Positions 36,602 through 46,397 are shown, counted from the stretch's first letter. The stretch is 64,000 nt of DNA from Saccharopolyspora thermophila (GCF_014646075.1 NZ_BMMT01000020.1:32845-96844), one strand, 5' to 3'. Notes: a model not told the origin generated them from the sequence alone. Made by a program: numbers and translations.

Positions 36602-37033
36602 GTGGGCGCGTTCGTAGCCGAGGTGGCACTACGTTGGTCGGACATGGACGCGTTCGGCCACGTCAACCATGCCAGGACCATCACGTTGCTGGAGGAGGCG
36701 CGGGCCGAGCTGCTGTTCACCGAGGCAGAGCGGCGGGGCCTGCTCGGCATGGCCGAGGGCATGGTGGTGGCGCGCGTGGTGATCGACTACCACAGCCCGC
36801 TGGTGTACCGGTCGAAGTCCCTGCGGGTAAAGATGTCGGTCCGGGACCTGAAGGCCGCGTCGTTCGTCATCGACTACACGGCCTACGCGCAGGAGGCGGT
36901 GGCGACGGCGGAAACCCTCATGGTGCCCTACGACCTGCGGGCCGGGCGGCCGCGGCGGCTGACCGCGGAAGAGCGCGAGTTCCTGTCGGCGTGGCAGGCC
37001 GACACGGTGCAGCCGGAGTTGGACCGTGCCTGA
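36602..37033 (+). CDS. Acyl-CoA thioesterase (4HBT hotdog fold)
   Basis: 143 aa, GTG start with GGGAG upstream. The N-terminus LRWSDMDAFGHVNHARTITLLEEAR holds the catalytic Asp (DAFGHVNH) and the helix of 4-hydroxybenzoyl-CoA-type hotdog thioesterases. VVIDYHSPLVYRSKSLRV is the central beta strand pair. Size is normal. The same gene follows gdh in mycobacteria (Rv2475c), so the position is conserved. It overlaps the next gene by 8 nt. The substrate acyl-CoA is unknown. Confidence 0.88.
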   Translation: MGAFVAEVALRWSDMDAFGHVNHARTITLLEEARAELLFTEAERRGLLGMAEGMVVARVVIDYHSPLVYRSKSLRVKMSVRDLKAASFVIDYTAYAQEAVATAETLMVPYDLRAGRPRRLTAEEREFLSAWQADTVQPELDRA

Positions 37034-37667
37034 GCTGCGGATTCCCGACCCGGTCGAGCGGGACGATCTGGGTGCGTTCGTCGCCCGGGCGGTGCGCCTG
37101 GACGGCGGGGTCTTGGTGCGGCTGCGCGCCCGGCCGGACCGGGGCCGGGTGGACGTGTGGGCGGCGACGCCGTTCGACGCGTTGTGCACGCGTTCGGTCG
37201 AGGGCGAGGTGGAGCCGGCGGACCTCACGGTGTCGGGCAACGAACTGTTGGCGGCCCTGACCGTCGCCGGTGCGCCGGTGATGGATCCGGGCCCGCCGCG
37301 GGACCTGATGTGGCGGTCGGAACTACCGCCGCCGGAGGGCTGGCGGCGCGTGGACGACCTGCCGGCCCGGGTGGTCGGGGAGGTCGCCGAGCGCGGCATC
37401 AACGTGGCCCGCGACAACGTCGGTCCGAAGGGGACGCCCCCGGCGTCGCTGCTGGACCAGGAGGTTTTCACCGTCTCCGGCGCGGGTTTCGAGGTGAAGG
37501 TGCCGCTGCGCTGCCTGTTCGTGCTGTCCGGCATGGGCTTCCTGGTGAGTGAACCGCCGGAGGACGAGGTGGTGCGGGTTAGCGCGACGGATACGTGGCT
37601 GCGCCTGGACTCCCGCTACGGTGCGGTGGTCCGCCGCCGCCACGCGCTGCTCCCGCTGCTGGTGTGA
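37026..37667 (+). CDS. Conserved actinobacterial protein of unknown function
   Basis: 213 aa, overlapping the thioesterase gene by 8 nt, so co-translated. No recognised domain. The sequence is mixed alpha/beta with an Arg-rich N-terminal half (VRLRARPDRGRVDVWAATPFDAL), a central GINVARDNVGPKGTPPASLLDQE, and a beta-rich C-terminal half ending RRRHALLPLLV. No signal peptide or membrane segment. The pairing suggests a role linked to the thioesterase. The 233 bp to the next gene, which is convergent, show no other gene. Confidence 0.6.
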   Translation: MPELRIPDPVERDDLGAFVARAVRLDGGVLVRLRARPDRGRVDVWAATPFDALCTRSVEGEVEPADLTVSGNELLAALTVAGAPVMDPGPPRDLMWRSELPPPEGWRRVDDLPARVVGEVAERGINVARDNVGPKGTPPASLLDQEVFTVSGAGFEVKVPLRCLFVLSGMGFLVSEPPEDEVVRVSATDTWLRLDSRYGAVVRRRHALLPLLV

Positions 37668-37900
37668 TCGGCGGCCGTTCGCCCGCAGCTGTGCGGGTGG
37701 AACCGTGGATTCTCCTGGCGTGAGCCAGGATTCCGGCCTCCCGGTGCCGTCCGGGTCATGCTTGGTGCAGCGCCAGCAGCAGCGATTGTGCGACCACAGC
37801 AGGGAAACCATCGTTCGCTGCCACGATCTGTCTACTGTGGTCTCGTGCGCGCAGCGACCGGCACGGCCAGCACGACCAGCGCACCGCATGGTCTCGATGC

Positions 37901-38896
37901 CTATGGCGTTCCGGAATGCGTGGTTCCGGGCATGGACGATCCCGTGGCCGGTGGTCCGGTGGCCTGCGTGGGCGTCGTGCCCGTGCCCGTCGGCGTGGTA
38001 CCGGTGCGGGTGGTCGGCCCCGTCGGTGCGGTGGCGCTGGGTGTTGTCGTGGTCCGGGTTGTCGTCGGAGTGTGCGTCGGCTGGTGCGTCGTGGTGGTCG
38101 GCGGGTTCGGACGCGTCGTGGTGGTTGGCGGGTCCGGTCGCGTGGTGGTAGGCGGCTGCGGCGTCGTGGTGGTCGGTGGCCGCGTGGGACCGGTGGTCGC
38201 CGTGGGCGGTGTCGTCGGGTCCTCCGGTGTGGTCGTGACCGGTGGCCGCCCAGGATCGCCCGTGGTCGGGGCGCGATTCCCCGGACGTGTCGGGTCCGGT
38301 GCCGACCCATCAGGCGAACCCGGTCCGGACGGCGTCGTGGGCGGCACCTGGCCCGGCGAGGGTGGCACCGGTGAACCCGGCCCCTGCTGGCCGATCCGCC
38401 GAGCACCGGGCGTCGTCACCGCGTCCGGGACGTACGGGGCGCGGGCCTTGGGCCCGGCGGTCGGCGGTGGCGGTGTGGTGCCCTCGACGAGCGGCGGAAA
38501 GCGGTCGAACAGGCCCGGCGGCAGCAGACCCAGCATCGGGTCCGTGAACGGGGCCGTCAGCGTGTAGGCGCCCGCCGCGACCGCCGCACCGCACGCCGCC
38601 GTCGCCAGCGAGAGCCGGAACTGCTTCTTCAACGGCAGCGGCCGCGGTCTGCGCTCCACCACCGGCGACCGCAGCGGTTCGCTCACCAGCCACGACCGCA
38701 CCGCCGAACCCCCGCGGGCGTGCGCGGCCCACGCGCGGCCCAGCCACGTCGTCGCGCTGCGCAGGTGCTCACGCAACACGTCGACCGGGATCGGGCTCAC
38801 CGCGAGCGGATCCACCGGGCGCGTGGCGTGCCGCAGGTTGTCGGCGATGTTGGTGAGGCGTTCGGCCAGCAGCACCGGGTCCGTGGGCGCGGCCAC
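37901..38896 (-). CDS. Membrane protein with Pro/Thr-rich extracytoplasmic tail
   Basis: 331 aa, GTG at 38896 starting 4 nt before the upstream gene's stop region ends. Residues 1-85 are cytoplasmic and helical (LLAERLTNIADNLRHATRP); about 88-110 is one membrane helix (LSLATAACGAAVAAGAYTLT); the last 200 residues are Pro, Thr and Gly, with many PTTTT-like short repeats. The tail is predicted outside the cell and may be O-mannosylated or span the wall, as in other actinobacterial proteins. Encoded with the 85-aa gene upstream. The repeats make frame errors likely, but the frame is open throughout. Confidence 0.6.
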   Translation of the reverse strand: MAAPTDPVLLAERLTNIADNLRHATRPVDPLAVSPIPVDVLREHLRSATTWLGRAWAAHARGGSAVRSWLVSEPLRSPVVERRPRPLPLKKQFRLSLATAACGAAVAAGAYTLTAPFTDPMLGLLPPGLFDRFPPLVEGTTPPPPTAGPKARAPYVPDAVTTPGARRIGQQGPGSPVPPSPGQVPPTTPSGPGSPDGSAPDPTRPGNRAPTTGDPGRPPVTTTPEDPTTPPTATTGPTRPPTTTTPQPPTTTRPDPPTTTTRPNPPTTTTHQPTHTPTTTRTTTTPSATAPTGPTTRTGTTPTGTGTTPTQATGPPATGSSMPGTTHSGTP

Positions 38897-38899
38897 ATC

Positions 38900-39157
38900 T
38901 CAGCCCTCGGAGCCGTCGAAGTTGAGGCTGGACAGCGCGACCCCGTCGTAGCGCCACCAGCGCTCGCTGGACAGGTCCAGGATCCAGGCGTCGTCGTCGC
39001 GCACGATCAACCCGATGTGCAGGGCGCGCTGGCGGAAGGTCGCGTCGTCGATGGTGCCGGCCTCCAACTCGTCGAGCAGCGCCCGGTAGTTCGCCATCGC
39101 CTTGCCCAACGCCGGCGGGATCTCCGGTGCGCTGGCGGATCGGTGTCCGAAAACCAT
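38900..39157 (-). CDS. Small conserved protein, possible partner of the Pro/Thr-rich membrane protein
   Basis: 85 aa, ATG at 39157. A helical N-terminal half (KAMANYRALLDELEAGTIDDATFRQRALHIGLI) is followed by a beta-rich end (DDDAWILDLSSERWWRYDG). The end resembles the small strand-rich tail seen in short actinobacterial proteins that bind partners through aromatic residues. Its stop is 3 nt before the GTG of the downstream gene, implying one operon. No function known. Confidence 0.55.
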   Translation of the reverse strand: MVFGHRSASAPEIPPALGKAMANYRALLDELEAGTIDDATFRQRALHIGLIVRDDDAWILDLSSERWWRYDGVALSSLNFDGSEG

Positions 39158-39259
39158 GCGATCAACCCCCCATCAGCGGACAACAGCGTTCGTCCACGTC
39201 AACGCCACCGACCCGGGACGGGAAAGGGCCAGAAGTCCCGGACCGTCGGCATCCCCGCC

Positions 39260-40552
39260 TCAGCTGCGGCGCACGAGCCGCCCGGCGAGCAGCCGGACCG
39301 CATCGCTGACCGCTGCCTCCAGTGGACCGCGCCGGAAGAACCGGCGCCAGACGAGCGGGAAGACGATCGAGAAAACGAGGAAGAGTTCGGGCATGTAGGT
39401 GTTGACGAACGCCAGAAAGCCCACGGGGTGGTGGCCGTCGCGGGGGAACGCCGGCATGTTCGGGACGTCGGTGGGCAGCTCCGGCCCCATGCTCGCCAGC
39501 TGGGCCAGGAAGTCCGGAACCCCGCTCAGCGGCCACCCGCCGGTCACGATCTGCCAGGTCAGCACCAGCGCGTGCAGGGCGTACAGGGTCAGCGCCATCG
39601 AACCGGCCGCGGCCAACGGCGTCAGCAGGCGGCCGGCACGGTCGGCCAGCTCCAGGCACACCGCCAGGATGACCAGCGCGATGCCGCCGGAGTTGAGCAG
39701 TTCGAACGTGGTGCCGCTGTGCGAGGCCGGAGCCAGCAGCCACTCCGGGTGGTCGATCGGCACGGTGCCCTGCGCCTGGCCCTGTGGCCAGGAGCCGAAG
39801 GACTCCACCAGCCAGGTCGACACCTGCTGACCCGCGACGGCCAGCACCACGCCCACCCCGGCCAACCAGCAGCGCACCCGGGTCGAACGCAGGTCCAGCC
39901 GACCGACACACATCCCCGCCAGCACCAGCGGCAGGTAGGAGGCCGCCGGGTAGAAACCGAGCAGAAGGAGGTCGAAGAAGCCCTCGTCGGCGAGCAGGTG
40001 CCCCGGGTCGACCGCGTCGACCGCCGACACCAGCCACGCCAGCGGGGTGTCCCTGGCGATCCACGTGCGCAGCACGAACGACAGCTGCGGGCCCACCAGC
40101 GCGGCCACCACCGCGGCAACGCCGAGCCCCCGGGCGCGGAGCCGGACGAACGGGAGCGCGAGCAGGAAGTACAGCCCGTAGAACGGGATGATCACGGTCA
40201 GCAGGAAACCCGTCGCCTCGGTCGCCTTGGCCAGCGCGAGACCGATCGCCACCAGCAGCACCGCGCGCACCGCGATGCGGGCCCGCGCCTCCCGCAGCGC
40301 GGCACCGACCGGCGGCACCCGGCGCCCGGACAGCATCGCCAGCGACACCCCGGCCAGCAGGGTGAACAGGGCGGTGGACCGGCCGCTGGCGAACTGCGCG
40401 ACCCACACCTCCGGAGCGCCTTCGGCGAACGGCACCCCGAAGTGGATGCAGAACATGCCGAACACCGCGAAGAACCGGGCGACGTCCACACCGACGAGCC
40501 GACCGGAGCGTTGCGTGCTGGGCAGGCTCAGCTCGGGGGCGCAGGCAGTCAT
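39260..40552 (-). CDS. DUF418/DUF1624-like polytopic membrane protein, putative acyltransferase
   Basis: 430 aa with about ten membrane helices. The start GRLVGVDVARFFAVFGMFCIHFG has the R-x-x-x-x-D-x-x-R and H arrangement of the heparan-alpha-glucosaminide N-acetyltransferase/DUF1624 and DUF418 group; the conserved His of helix 1 is present. The C-terminal third has MALTLYALHALVLTWQIVTG, like DUF418 proteins. Such proteins are thought to transfer acyl groups across the membrane to sugars or cell-envelope molecules, but DUF418 members lack a proven function. It stands alone, with 62 bp before it and 102 bp after it. Confidence 0.7.
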   Translation of the reverse strand: MTACAPELSLPSTQRSGRLVGVDVARFFAVFGMFCIHFGVPFAEGAPEVWVAQFASGRSTALFTLLAGVSLAMLSGRRVPPVGAALREARARIAVRAVLLVAIGLALAKATEATGFLLTVIIPFYGLYFLLALPFVRLRARGLGVAAVVAALVGPQLSFVLRTWIARDTPLAWLVSAVDAVDPGHLLADEGFFDLLLLGFYPAASYLPLVLAGMCVGRLDLRSTRVRCWLAGVGVVLAVAGQQVSTWLVESFGSWPQGQAQGTVPIDHPEWLLAPASHSGTTFELLNSGGIALVILAVCLELADRAGRLLTPLAAAGSMALTLYALHALVLTWQIVTGGWPLSGVPDFLAQLASMGPELPTDVPNMPAFPRDGHHPVGFLAFVNTYMPELFLVFSIVFPLVWRRFFRRGPLEAAVSDAVRLLAGRLVRRS

Positions 40553-40614
40553 GGCATCCAGCGGGGAGTCGGGCTTGCGGAGGTCTTCAACTTACCGATC
40601 GGCAAGCGCGCCGC

Positions 40615-41703
40615 TCAGCACGAGGTCACGGCGACGAGGCAGGGCTCACACCAGCCACGCGGCGGTGCCGGCGGCAGCTGCCCGGACTCCAGCGGGCGCG
40701 AGCTGAGCACCACCTCGCCCGGCGGCAGCGGCACCGGGACCGACGACGTGTTCAGCGCGCAGGTCAGGCTGCTGCCGACCCGGCGGAAGGCAAGGCACTG
40801 CTCGGGAGCGCCGAACCACTCCACGTCGTCGCCGGTGAACGCCGGATGGGTGCTCCGCGTCTCCAGTGCCTGCCGGTACAGCGACAGCGTGGACGACTCG
40901 TCCTCCAGCTGCACCTCGACGGTGAACGCCGCCCACTCGGCCGGGATCGCCGGCCAGTCGCCCACGACGGGGGAGAAACCGAACGGCGGCTGAAAACCCT
41001 CCCACGGCATCCAGATGCGCCGCGTGCCGGGCAGCCCCAGCTCCTCGCCGTGCCGCAGGCACACCGCCCCGGGCAGGGCCAGCTGCACCAGCGCCATCGC
41101 GCGGACCGGGGTCAGCGCCGCCTCGTCCCGGCTCGGCTCCGTGTCGCGGCTGGCCATCGCCCACGCGGGCTGCGGGCCGGGCGCGGCGAGCACGCCGGTG
41201 ATGGCGCGGCGCACCGGTTCGGCGTCGAAACCCGCCACCGCGAGGTCCAGGTTGAAAGCGAGGTGCCAGACGCCGGAGTCGCTGCCGATCACCACCCGGT
41301 CCGGGTGACCTGCCAGGGCGGCGGCGACCACCCCCGTCGGATCGTCGCGCGGCGCCAGGTGGAAGCCGTCCGCCCCGTGGTCCAGCCAGGGGTGCAGCAC
41401 CGACCGCGGGTCCTCGCGCGCCGGGTCGACGTCCAGCGCGGCCATCACCCGCATCCCGGCCTCGTGCGCCTCGGCCAGCAGCGCGGCGAACTGCTCCGAG
41501 GCGGGGTCGACCGCCCCGGCCAGCACGACCGCGTCGACGCCCAGCAGCTCCAGGTAGCCCAGCCGGGTGCGCAGCCCGTCAAGGTCGCCGATGCCGTCGC
41601 CGTCGCCGTCGGCGAACGCCCCGACGTCGACCCGGTAGTACACCGCGTCCCACCACCACGGCTGGTCGCCGCGCCCCGTCGTTGCCTCCGCCCGCCGCAT
41701 CAC
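40615..41703 (-). CDS. Degenerate GH13 (alpha-glucosidase-like) protein, probably catalytically inactive
   Basis: 362 aa, ATG at 41703; true GH13 alpha-glucosidases are about 540 aa. The start WWWDAVYYRVDVGAFADGDG and GIGDLDGLRTRLGYLELLGVDAV are clear GH13 sequence. The normal YDVxDY and NH regions are deleted. Region II reads DGFHLAPRDD instead of DGFRxD, losing Arg and nucleophile Asp; the acid-Glu region reads VIGSDSGVW; the NHD region reads ASRDT. The C-terminal beta domain is retained. The reading frame is open and codon use is normal, so this looks like a maintained pseudoenzyme rather than a decaying gene. It occupies the place of aglA next to glbO in mycobacteria. It may bind a glucan or regulate another enzyme. 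Confidence 0.75.
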   Translation of the reverse strand: MMRRAEATTGRGDQPWWWDAVYYRVDVGAFADGDGDGIGDLDGLRTRLGYLELLGVDAVVLAGAVDPASEQFAALLAEAHEAGMRVMAALDVDPAREDPRSVLHPWLDHGADGFHLAPRDDPTGVVAAALAGHPDRVVIGSDSGVWHLAFNLDLAVAGFDAEPVRRAITGVLAAPGPQPAWAMASRDTEPSRDEAALTPVRAMALVQLALPGAVCLRHGEELGLPGTRRIWMPWEGFQPPFGFSPVVGDWPAIPAEWAAFTVEVQLEDESSTLSLYRQALETRSTHPAFTGDDVEWFGAPEQCLAFRRVGSSLTCALNTSSVPVPLPPGEVVLSSRPLESGQLPPAPPRGWCEPCLVAVTSC

Positions 41704-41800
41704 CAGGTCCCTCGCTCCGGCTCTCCACCACGAAGCGGCACCCGCCGCTCGACCCGAGGTGGCCTCGGAGGTGCTGCTCCCCGCTGCGCGGAGCGCGGTC

Positions 41801-42184
41801 TCAGAACCACGAGTTGACCAGGCTGTGCGCGGCCATCTCCAGGTACTGCCACAGCTGATCGCGGTGCGCCGGGTCGAGGTCGGCCTCGTCGACGGCGATC
41901 CGCATGCAGCGTAGCCAGGCGTCCCGCTCCGCCGGGCCGATCTTGAACGGGGCGTGCCGCATCCGCAGCCGCGGGTGCCCGCGGCGGTCGGAGTAGGTGT
42001 GCGGTCCGCCCCAGTACTGGATCAGGAACAGCCGCAACCGCTCCTCGGCGGGGCCCAGGTCCTCCTCCGGGTACATCGGTCGGAGGAGCTCGTCCTTGGC
42101 CACCTCCTCGTAGAACCGGGCCACGATGCGGTGGAAGGTCGCCTCGCCGCCGACCTGTTCGTAGAAGGTCTCCACGGAAGTCAC
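41801..42184 (-). CDS. glbO: Truncated haemoglobin, group II (HbO)
   Basis: 127 aa, GTG start at 42184 with GAGGA upstream. It has the group II signature: [51 protein letters not shown] with the WGGP turn and the proximal His in RLRMRHAPF, and a TrpG8-type W in RDAWLRCM. Length matches M. tuberculosis GlbO (Rv2470, 128 aa). HbO binds oxygen tightly and is linked to respiration and to oxidative or nitrosative stress at the membrane. Its position beside an aglA-like gene is conserved with mycobacteria. Confidence 0.93.
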   Translation of the reverse strand: MTSVETFYEQVGGEATFHRIVARFYEEVAKDELLRPMYPEEDLGPAEERLRLFLIQYWGGPHTYSDRRGHPRLRMRHAPFKIGPAERDAWLRCMRIAVDEADLDPAHRDQLWQYLEMAAHSLVNSWF

Positions 42185-42223
42185 GACACCATCCTCTCAG
42201 GAGCGGGGTGCCCGGCCGGCGCG

Positions 42224-43201
42224 CTACGGCTTGGCCGGGCTGATGGGCGGCACCGGCCGGCCGTACGGGTACGGCGGCTCGATGTCCTCGTCGTCGTACG
42301 CGCGCTTGATCTCCGCGCGCAACCGCCGCTGCACCGCCCACTGCCTGCCGGGCCGGACCTTCGTGGTCAGCCGCAGCGTGATGGTGTCCGCGGTGATCTG
42401 GTCCACGCCCAGCATCTCCGGTGGTTCCAGCACGTCCTTGGACAGTGGTTCCCGCGCGGCCGCGTCGGTGGCGACCTTCCCGGCCACCTCGATGGCCTTC
42501 TGCACGTCGCTGGTGTGCGAGATCGGGAAGTCCACCACGGCGACCGCGAAGCCCTGGCTGGAGTTGCCGACCCGCAGGATCTCGCCGTTGCGGACATACC
42601 ACACGGTGCCGTTGATGTCGCGCAACGTGGTGACCCGCAGCCCGACCGCCTCGACGGTTCCGGTGGCCTCGCCGAGATCCACCACGTCACCGACCCCGTA
42701 CTGGTCCTCGACCAGCATGAACATGCCGGACAGGAAGTCGCGCACCAGGTTCTGCGCGCCGAAGGCGACCGCGACGCCGAGCACACCGGCGGAGGCCAGC
42801 ACGGGGGCGACCTGGATGCTGAGCACCTGCAGCACGTAGATGGCGGCCAGGCCGAAGATGACGAACGAGGCCAGCGACTTGAGCACCGAGCCGATGGTGC
42901 GCGCCCGCTGCAGGCGGCGTTCCGACAGCAGTTCGGCGGTCAGCGTGTCGGCGCGGCGCTCCCGCAACGGCGTCAGCAGCTTCGGGGGTTTTCCGTTGCC
43001 CTGGGTGAGGCGGTTGATCGTGCGGTGCACCAGCCAGCGCAGCAGGAACGCGACGATCACGATCAGCACGATGTTCAGCGGCTTGGCGATGAGCAGGTCG
43101 GCGTAGGAGGCCAGCCACTCGTTGCCGGTCCAGCGGAAGATCGTCTGGCACCAACCGGGTTCCTGGACGCAGTTCGGCTGGGTCACAAGCGGCAGTTCCA
43201 T
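42224..43201 (-). CDS. Small-conductance mechanosensitive channel (MscS family)
   Basis: 325 aa, ATG at 43201. Three membrane helices: about 38-60 (LNIVLIVIVAFLLRWLV), a second about 108-130 (VLKSLASFVIFGLAAIYVL), and the pore helix about 133-160 with Gly/Ala packing (VLASAGVLGVAVAFGAQNLVRDFLSGMF). The beta domain follows (YGVGDVVDLGEATGTVEAVGLRVTTLRDINGTVWYVRNGEI) with a mixed cytoplasmic domain. All are typical of the MscS core. It opens under membrane tension in hypo-osmotic shock. The region 43202-43347 before the S9 peptidase stop holds no gene. Confidence 0.92.
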   Translation of the reverse strand: MELPLVTQPNCVQEPGWCQTIFRWTGNEWLASYADLLIAKPLNIVLIVIVAFLLRWLVHRTINRLTQGNGKPPKLLTPLRERRADTLTAELLSERRLQRARTIGSVLKSLASFVIFGLAAIYVLQVLSIQVAPVLASAGVLGVAVAFGAQNLVRDFLSGMFMLVEDQYGVGDVVDLGEATGTVEAVGLRVTTLRDINGTVWYVRNGEILRVGNSSQGFAVAVVDFPISHTSDVQKAIEVAGKVATDAAAREPLSKDVLEPPEMLGVDQITADTITLRLTTKVRPGRQWAVQRRLRAEIKRAYDDEDIEPPYPYGRPVPPISPAKP

Positions 43202-43347
43202 GGGTCGGGGTTCTCCATGCTGTCGTTCGAGCCCGCGATGGTGGGGGCGACATCACCGGGACGCGCGACCCACCAACCCGGGCTTCGTGCGCGCCCCGCC
43301 GCGCACGACCACCCGATCAGCCAACCGCCGCCGAACCGAGTCCGGGC

Positions 43348-45465
43348 TCAGTCCAGGGCGAGTCCGGTGGCCTCCGCGAGGAAGGCGAGCTGGTCGGTCG
43401 CCAGCCCCACAGTACGGGACACCGAGCGCGCGGCATGCCCGACCTCGGTCTCCCGACGCAGCAGTACGGGCCGTTTCGCCGGATCCGCGCTGGTGGCGTG
43501 CTGCAACGCCGCGCACATCTTGCGGGCGTGATTCGGGTCAACCCGGGTGTCGGACTCGAAGACGGTGAACAGCACCGACGGGTAGTCGGTCTGCTCGGTC
43601 ACGTTGTGGTACGGCGAGTACGACAGCAGCCAGCCGAGCTCCTCCGGATCGTCCGCGGTGCCGTACTCGTCGTTCCAGGTGCGGCCGAGCAGGAACTGCT
43701 CGTAGCGCACCATGTCCAGCAGCGGAGCCGAGCACACCACCGCCCGGTACAGGTCCGGGCGCTGCGTCAGGGCCGCACCGACCAGCAGCCCGCCGTTGGA
43801 GCCGCCGGAGATCGCCAGCTGGTCCGGCGTCGTCCAGCCCTCGTCGACCAGGTGCTGCGCGGCGGCGTGGAAGTCGTCGAAGGTGTTCTGCTTGTGCTCG
43901 CGCATGCCCGCGCGGTGCCACTCCTCGCCCTCCTCGCCGCCGCCGCGCAGCGACGGCAGCGCCCACACGCCGCCGGCGGCGACCCACGCCAGCGCCGACG
44001 GGGTGTAGCCGGGCTCGCGGGACAGCGAGAACCCGCCGTAGCCGGTCATCAGCACCGGGCGCGGCTGGTCCGGTTCGGCGATCGGCGTCAGCAGGAACAT
44101 CCGCACCGGCGTGCCGTCCAGCGACCGGTAGGTGACCTGCCGGGTGTGCACGGCGGGCACCTCCACGGCCCCGGGGGCGCGCTGCTCCAGCTCGGTCCGG
44201 CCGGTGGCGCGGGAGTAGGCGTGCACGCACGGCGGAGTGGCGAAGTCGGTCCAGCCGATCCACAGCCGGTCCCGGTCGCGTTCGGTCGCCGCGTCCACCA
44301 CGGACAGCGCGGTGACCTGACCGGTGCCGGGGAGCGGCACCTCGGCGGTCCGGCGCCCGGTGGCCGGGTCGTGCAGCGCCAGCTCCGAGACGGCGTGCCG
44401 GGTGCGCAGCACGACCAGCTGCGGATCGCCGTCGCCGGGGTCGAACCAGCGCACCGCCTCCAGCACCGAGTCGGGTTCCTCGCCGATGAGCTCGGTCCAG
44501 TGCTCGGGCTCGGGGCGGGCCGGGTCGGCCACGCACAGCCGCCACCGCGGGGCGTCGTGGGTCGTGAGCACGTACAGCCGGCCGTCGCGCTCCACCCACG
44601 CGCCGACCCGGAAGCCGTCGGAGGTGTCCACGACCTGCCGGAGCTCGGGGACGTCACCGCTCGCGGACAGATCCGCGATCCACACCGAGTCGCGGCGCGC
44701 GGTGCCGGGGCTGCCCCCGATGACCAGCCAGCGCCCGTCCCGCGAGACGTGGGTGCCGTAGTAGTAGGTGTGGTCCAGGCCCTCGCCGTGCACCAGCAGG
44801 TCCTTATCCGGGGCGGTGCCGACGCGGTGCCGCCACACGCGGTGGTGGAACTGCTCCTCGCCGTCGGGCACCAGCTCCGGGGCCAGGCGGCGGACGTAGA
44901 AGAACTCCTCGCCGCCGGGCAGCCACGAGATGGTCGAGTACCGGCAGCGGTCGATCGGGCCCTCGACGAGTTCACCCGTGGTCACGTCCAGCACATGCAG
45001 CAGCGACTCCTCGTCACCGCCGACCGAGATCTGGTAGGCCAGCCGCTCGCCCTCCAGGCTGGGCGACCAGCGGTCCAGCGTGGTGAGCCCGGACGGGTCG
45101 AGTTCGGTGACGTCCAGCAGCACCCGCTCGGTGCCGTCCGGCTCCCGCACGTACAGCACCGGGAACTCCTGGTCGGGCTGACGGCGGGTGAAGAACGCCC
45201 GCCCGTTCCGCCAGACGGGGGCGGAGACCGACCCGGCCGACAGCAGCGACCGCATCCGCTCGGCGATCGCTTCGCGCCCGGGCAGCGTGTCCAGCCAGCT
45301 GCGGGCGAGTTCGTCCTGCGCCGCCGACCAGGCCCGCGTGCGCGGGTCGGCGGGGTCTTCCAGCCACCGGTACGGGTCGGCGACCTGGTGGCCGTGCAGG
45401 TTCTCGACGATGTCGTCGCGGTCGGCGTGGGGGTAGCTGGGGAGCGCTGCTCGAACGTCGGTCAC
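43348..45465 (-). CDS. Prolyl oligopeptidase family serine peptidase (S9)
   Basis: 705 aa from the GTG at 45465, which starts [16 protein letters not shown]; the longer frame to 45543 is not supported. Residues 1 to about 80 and 420-705 form the alpha/beta-hydrolase; a seven-blade propeller lies between. The catalytic nucleophile is Ser556 in [12 protein letters not shown]; Asp lies in [15 protein letters not shown] and His in TEVGHAARS near the C-terminus. No signal peptide, so cytoplasmic. Enzymes of this family cut short peptides after proline. A -10 element 7 nt upstream of the GTG suggests a leaderless mRNA. Confidence 0.92.
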   Translation of the reverse strand: MTDVRAALPSYPHADRDDIVENLHGHQVADPYRWLEDPADPRTRAWSAAQDELARSWLDTLPGREAIAERMRSLLSAGSVSAPVWRNGRAFFTRRQPDQEFPVLYVREPDGTERVLLDVTELDPSGLTTLDRWSPSLEGERLAYQISVGGDEESLLHVLDVTTGELVEGPIDRCRYSTISWLPGGEEFFYVRRLAPELVPDGEEQFHHRVWRHRVGTAPDKDLLVHGEGLDHTYYYGTHVSRDGRWLVIGGSPGTARRDSVWIADLSASGDVPELRQVVDTSDGFRVGAWVERDGRLYVLTTHDAPRWRLCVADPARPEPEHWTELIGEEPDSVLEAVRWFDPGDGDPQLVVLRTRHAVSELALHDPATGRRTAEVPLPGTGQVTALSVVDAATERDRDRLWIGWTDFATPPCVHAYSRATGRTELEQRAPGAVEVPAVHTRQVTYRSLDGTPVRMFLLTPIAEPDQPRPVLMTGYGGFSLSREPGYTPSALAWVAAGGVWALPSLRGGGEEGEEWHRAGMREHKQNTFDDFHAAAQHLVDEGWTTPDQLAISGGSNGGLLVGAALTQRPDLYRAVVCSAPLLDMVRYEQFLLGRTWNDEYGTADDPEELGWLLSYSPYHNVTEQTDYPSVLFTVFESDTRVDPNHARKMCAALQHATSADPAKRPVLLRRETEVGHAARSVSRTVGLATDQLAFLAEATGLALD

Positions 45466-45472
45466 GGTCGCG

Positions 45473-45478
45473 ACAATA
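45473..45478 (-). promoter_or_regulatory. Leaderless-type -10 for the S9 peptidase gene
   Basis: On the minus strand TATTGT is followed by 7 nt and the GTG at 45465. No ribosome site precedes the GTG. Confidence 0.45.
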
Positions 45479-45690
45479 CGTGCCGGAACGGGACCGGAGG
45501 TGATCGTGCGGGAACGAGCTGCGCCGAACCGGGCGCGGTTCACCCGGGATGATCATTGTTGATTCGCCCGTGCATGATCGCGGATGATGGAGGCGCGTTT
45601 CGACGCGTTCGGCGTGGCGTGGCGAATCACACGTGCGTTCGGGCAGGGTTCTGTGGTCGACTATGCCCGAAACCCGGTGGAGGTGGTCGC

Positions 45691-46341
45691 GTGCCTGACC
45701 GACAACCGACCCGACAACAGGCGCTGAAGGCCGCTGGCCTCGCGTCGCGGGCACCGCTGTGCCCGACGAGCCGCGCCGGCGCGTCCCCGCCGGAGGCCGA
45801 TCGGCCGCCCGGCCACGCGTCGTCGTGGCGGAAGCGCAGGGTCCTGCTGCTCAACACCACGTTCGAACCGCTGACCGCACTACCCCTGCGCCGTGCAATC
45901 GTCCTGCTCGTCTGCGGCAAGGCCGAGGTGGTGCACGGCGATTCCGCGGGCATGGTGCTCCACTCCGCCAACGCCAGCGTCGAGGTGCCCTCCGTCATCC
46001 GGTTGAGCAACTTCGTGCGGGTGCCGTACCGCGGCCGGGTGCCGCTGACCCGAGCGGCTCTCATGCTGCGGGACAACTACCGGTGCGTGTACTGCGGAGC
46101 TCGCGCCGAAACAATAGATCATGTCGTTCCGCGCAGTCGCGGCGGGCCACACACGTGGGAGAACTGCGTCGCCTGCTGCACCCGGTGCAACCACCGCAAG
46201 GCGGACAAGACCCTGAGCGAGCTGGGGTGGCGTCTGCCGGTCGCGCCGCGCGCGCCGCGCGGGCGGCACTGGCGGCTGCTGGCGGGGTTGTCCGAGGCGG
46301 ACCCGCAGTGGCTGCCGTACCTGGGTGAGTCCGCGGCCTGA
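45691..46341 (+). CDS. HNH endonuclease (McrA-like)
   Basis: 216 aa from the GTG at 45691 (GGTGGAGG at 45676-45683). After a basic N-terminal region with VLLLNTTFEPLTALPLRRAIVLLVCGKAEVV, the HNH module reads YRCVYCGARAETIDHVVPRSRGG, then ENCVACCTRCNHRKAD. It has the His of DHV, the Asn and the His of CNHRK, and two CxxC pairs for structural zinc. This is the conserved actinobacterial HNH protein (M. tuberculosis Rv2469c); its target is unknown and it is not part of a restriction system here. The start is inferred from the ribosome site. Divergent from the S9 peptidase. Confidence 0.88.
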   Translation: MPDRQPTRQQALKAAGLASRAPLCPTSRAGASPPEADRPPGHASSWRKRRVLLLNTTFEPLTALPLRRAIVLLVCGKAEVVHGDSAGMVLHSANASVEVPSVIRLSNFVRVPYRGRVPLTRAALMLRDNYRCVYCGARAETIDHVVPRSRGGPHTWENCVACCTRCNHRKADKTLSELGWRLPVAPRAPRGRHWRLLAGLSEADPQWLPYLGESAA

Positions 46342-46397
46342 GCGCCGGGGCGGGGACCGCAACGAGGTCGGGTCGGCTCCCGGTGCCGCACCGGTGC

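Noticed and set aside
37758..38567. 269-codon plus-strand Val/Gly-rich frame opposite the Pro/Thr-rich membrane protein
   Set aside because: Mirror of a Pro/Thr repeat region; the minus frame has a membrane helix, a ribosome site and an upstream partner gene.
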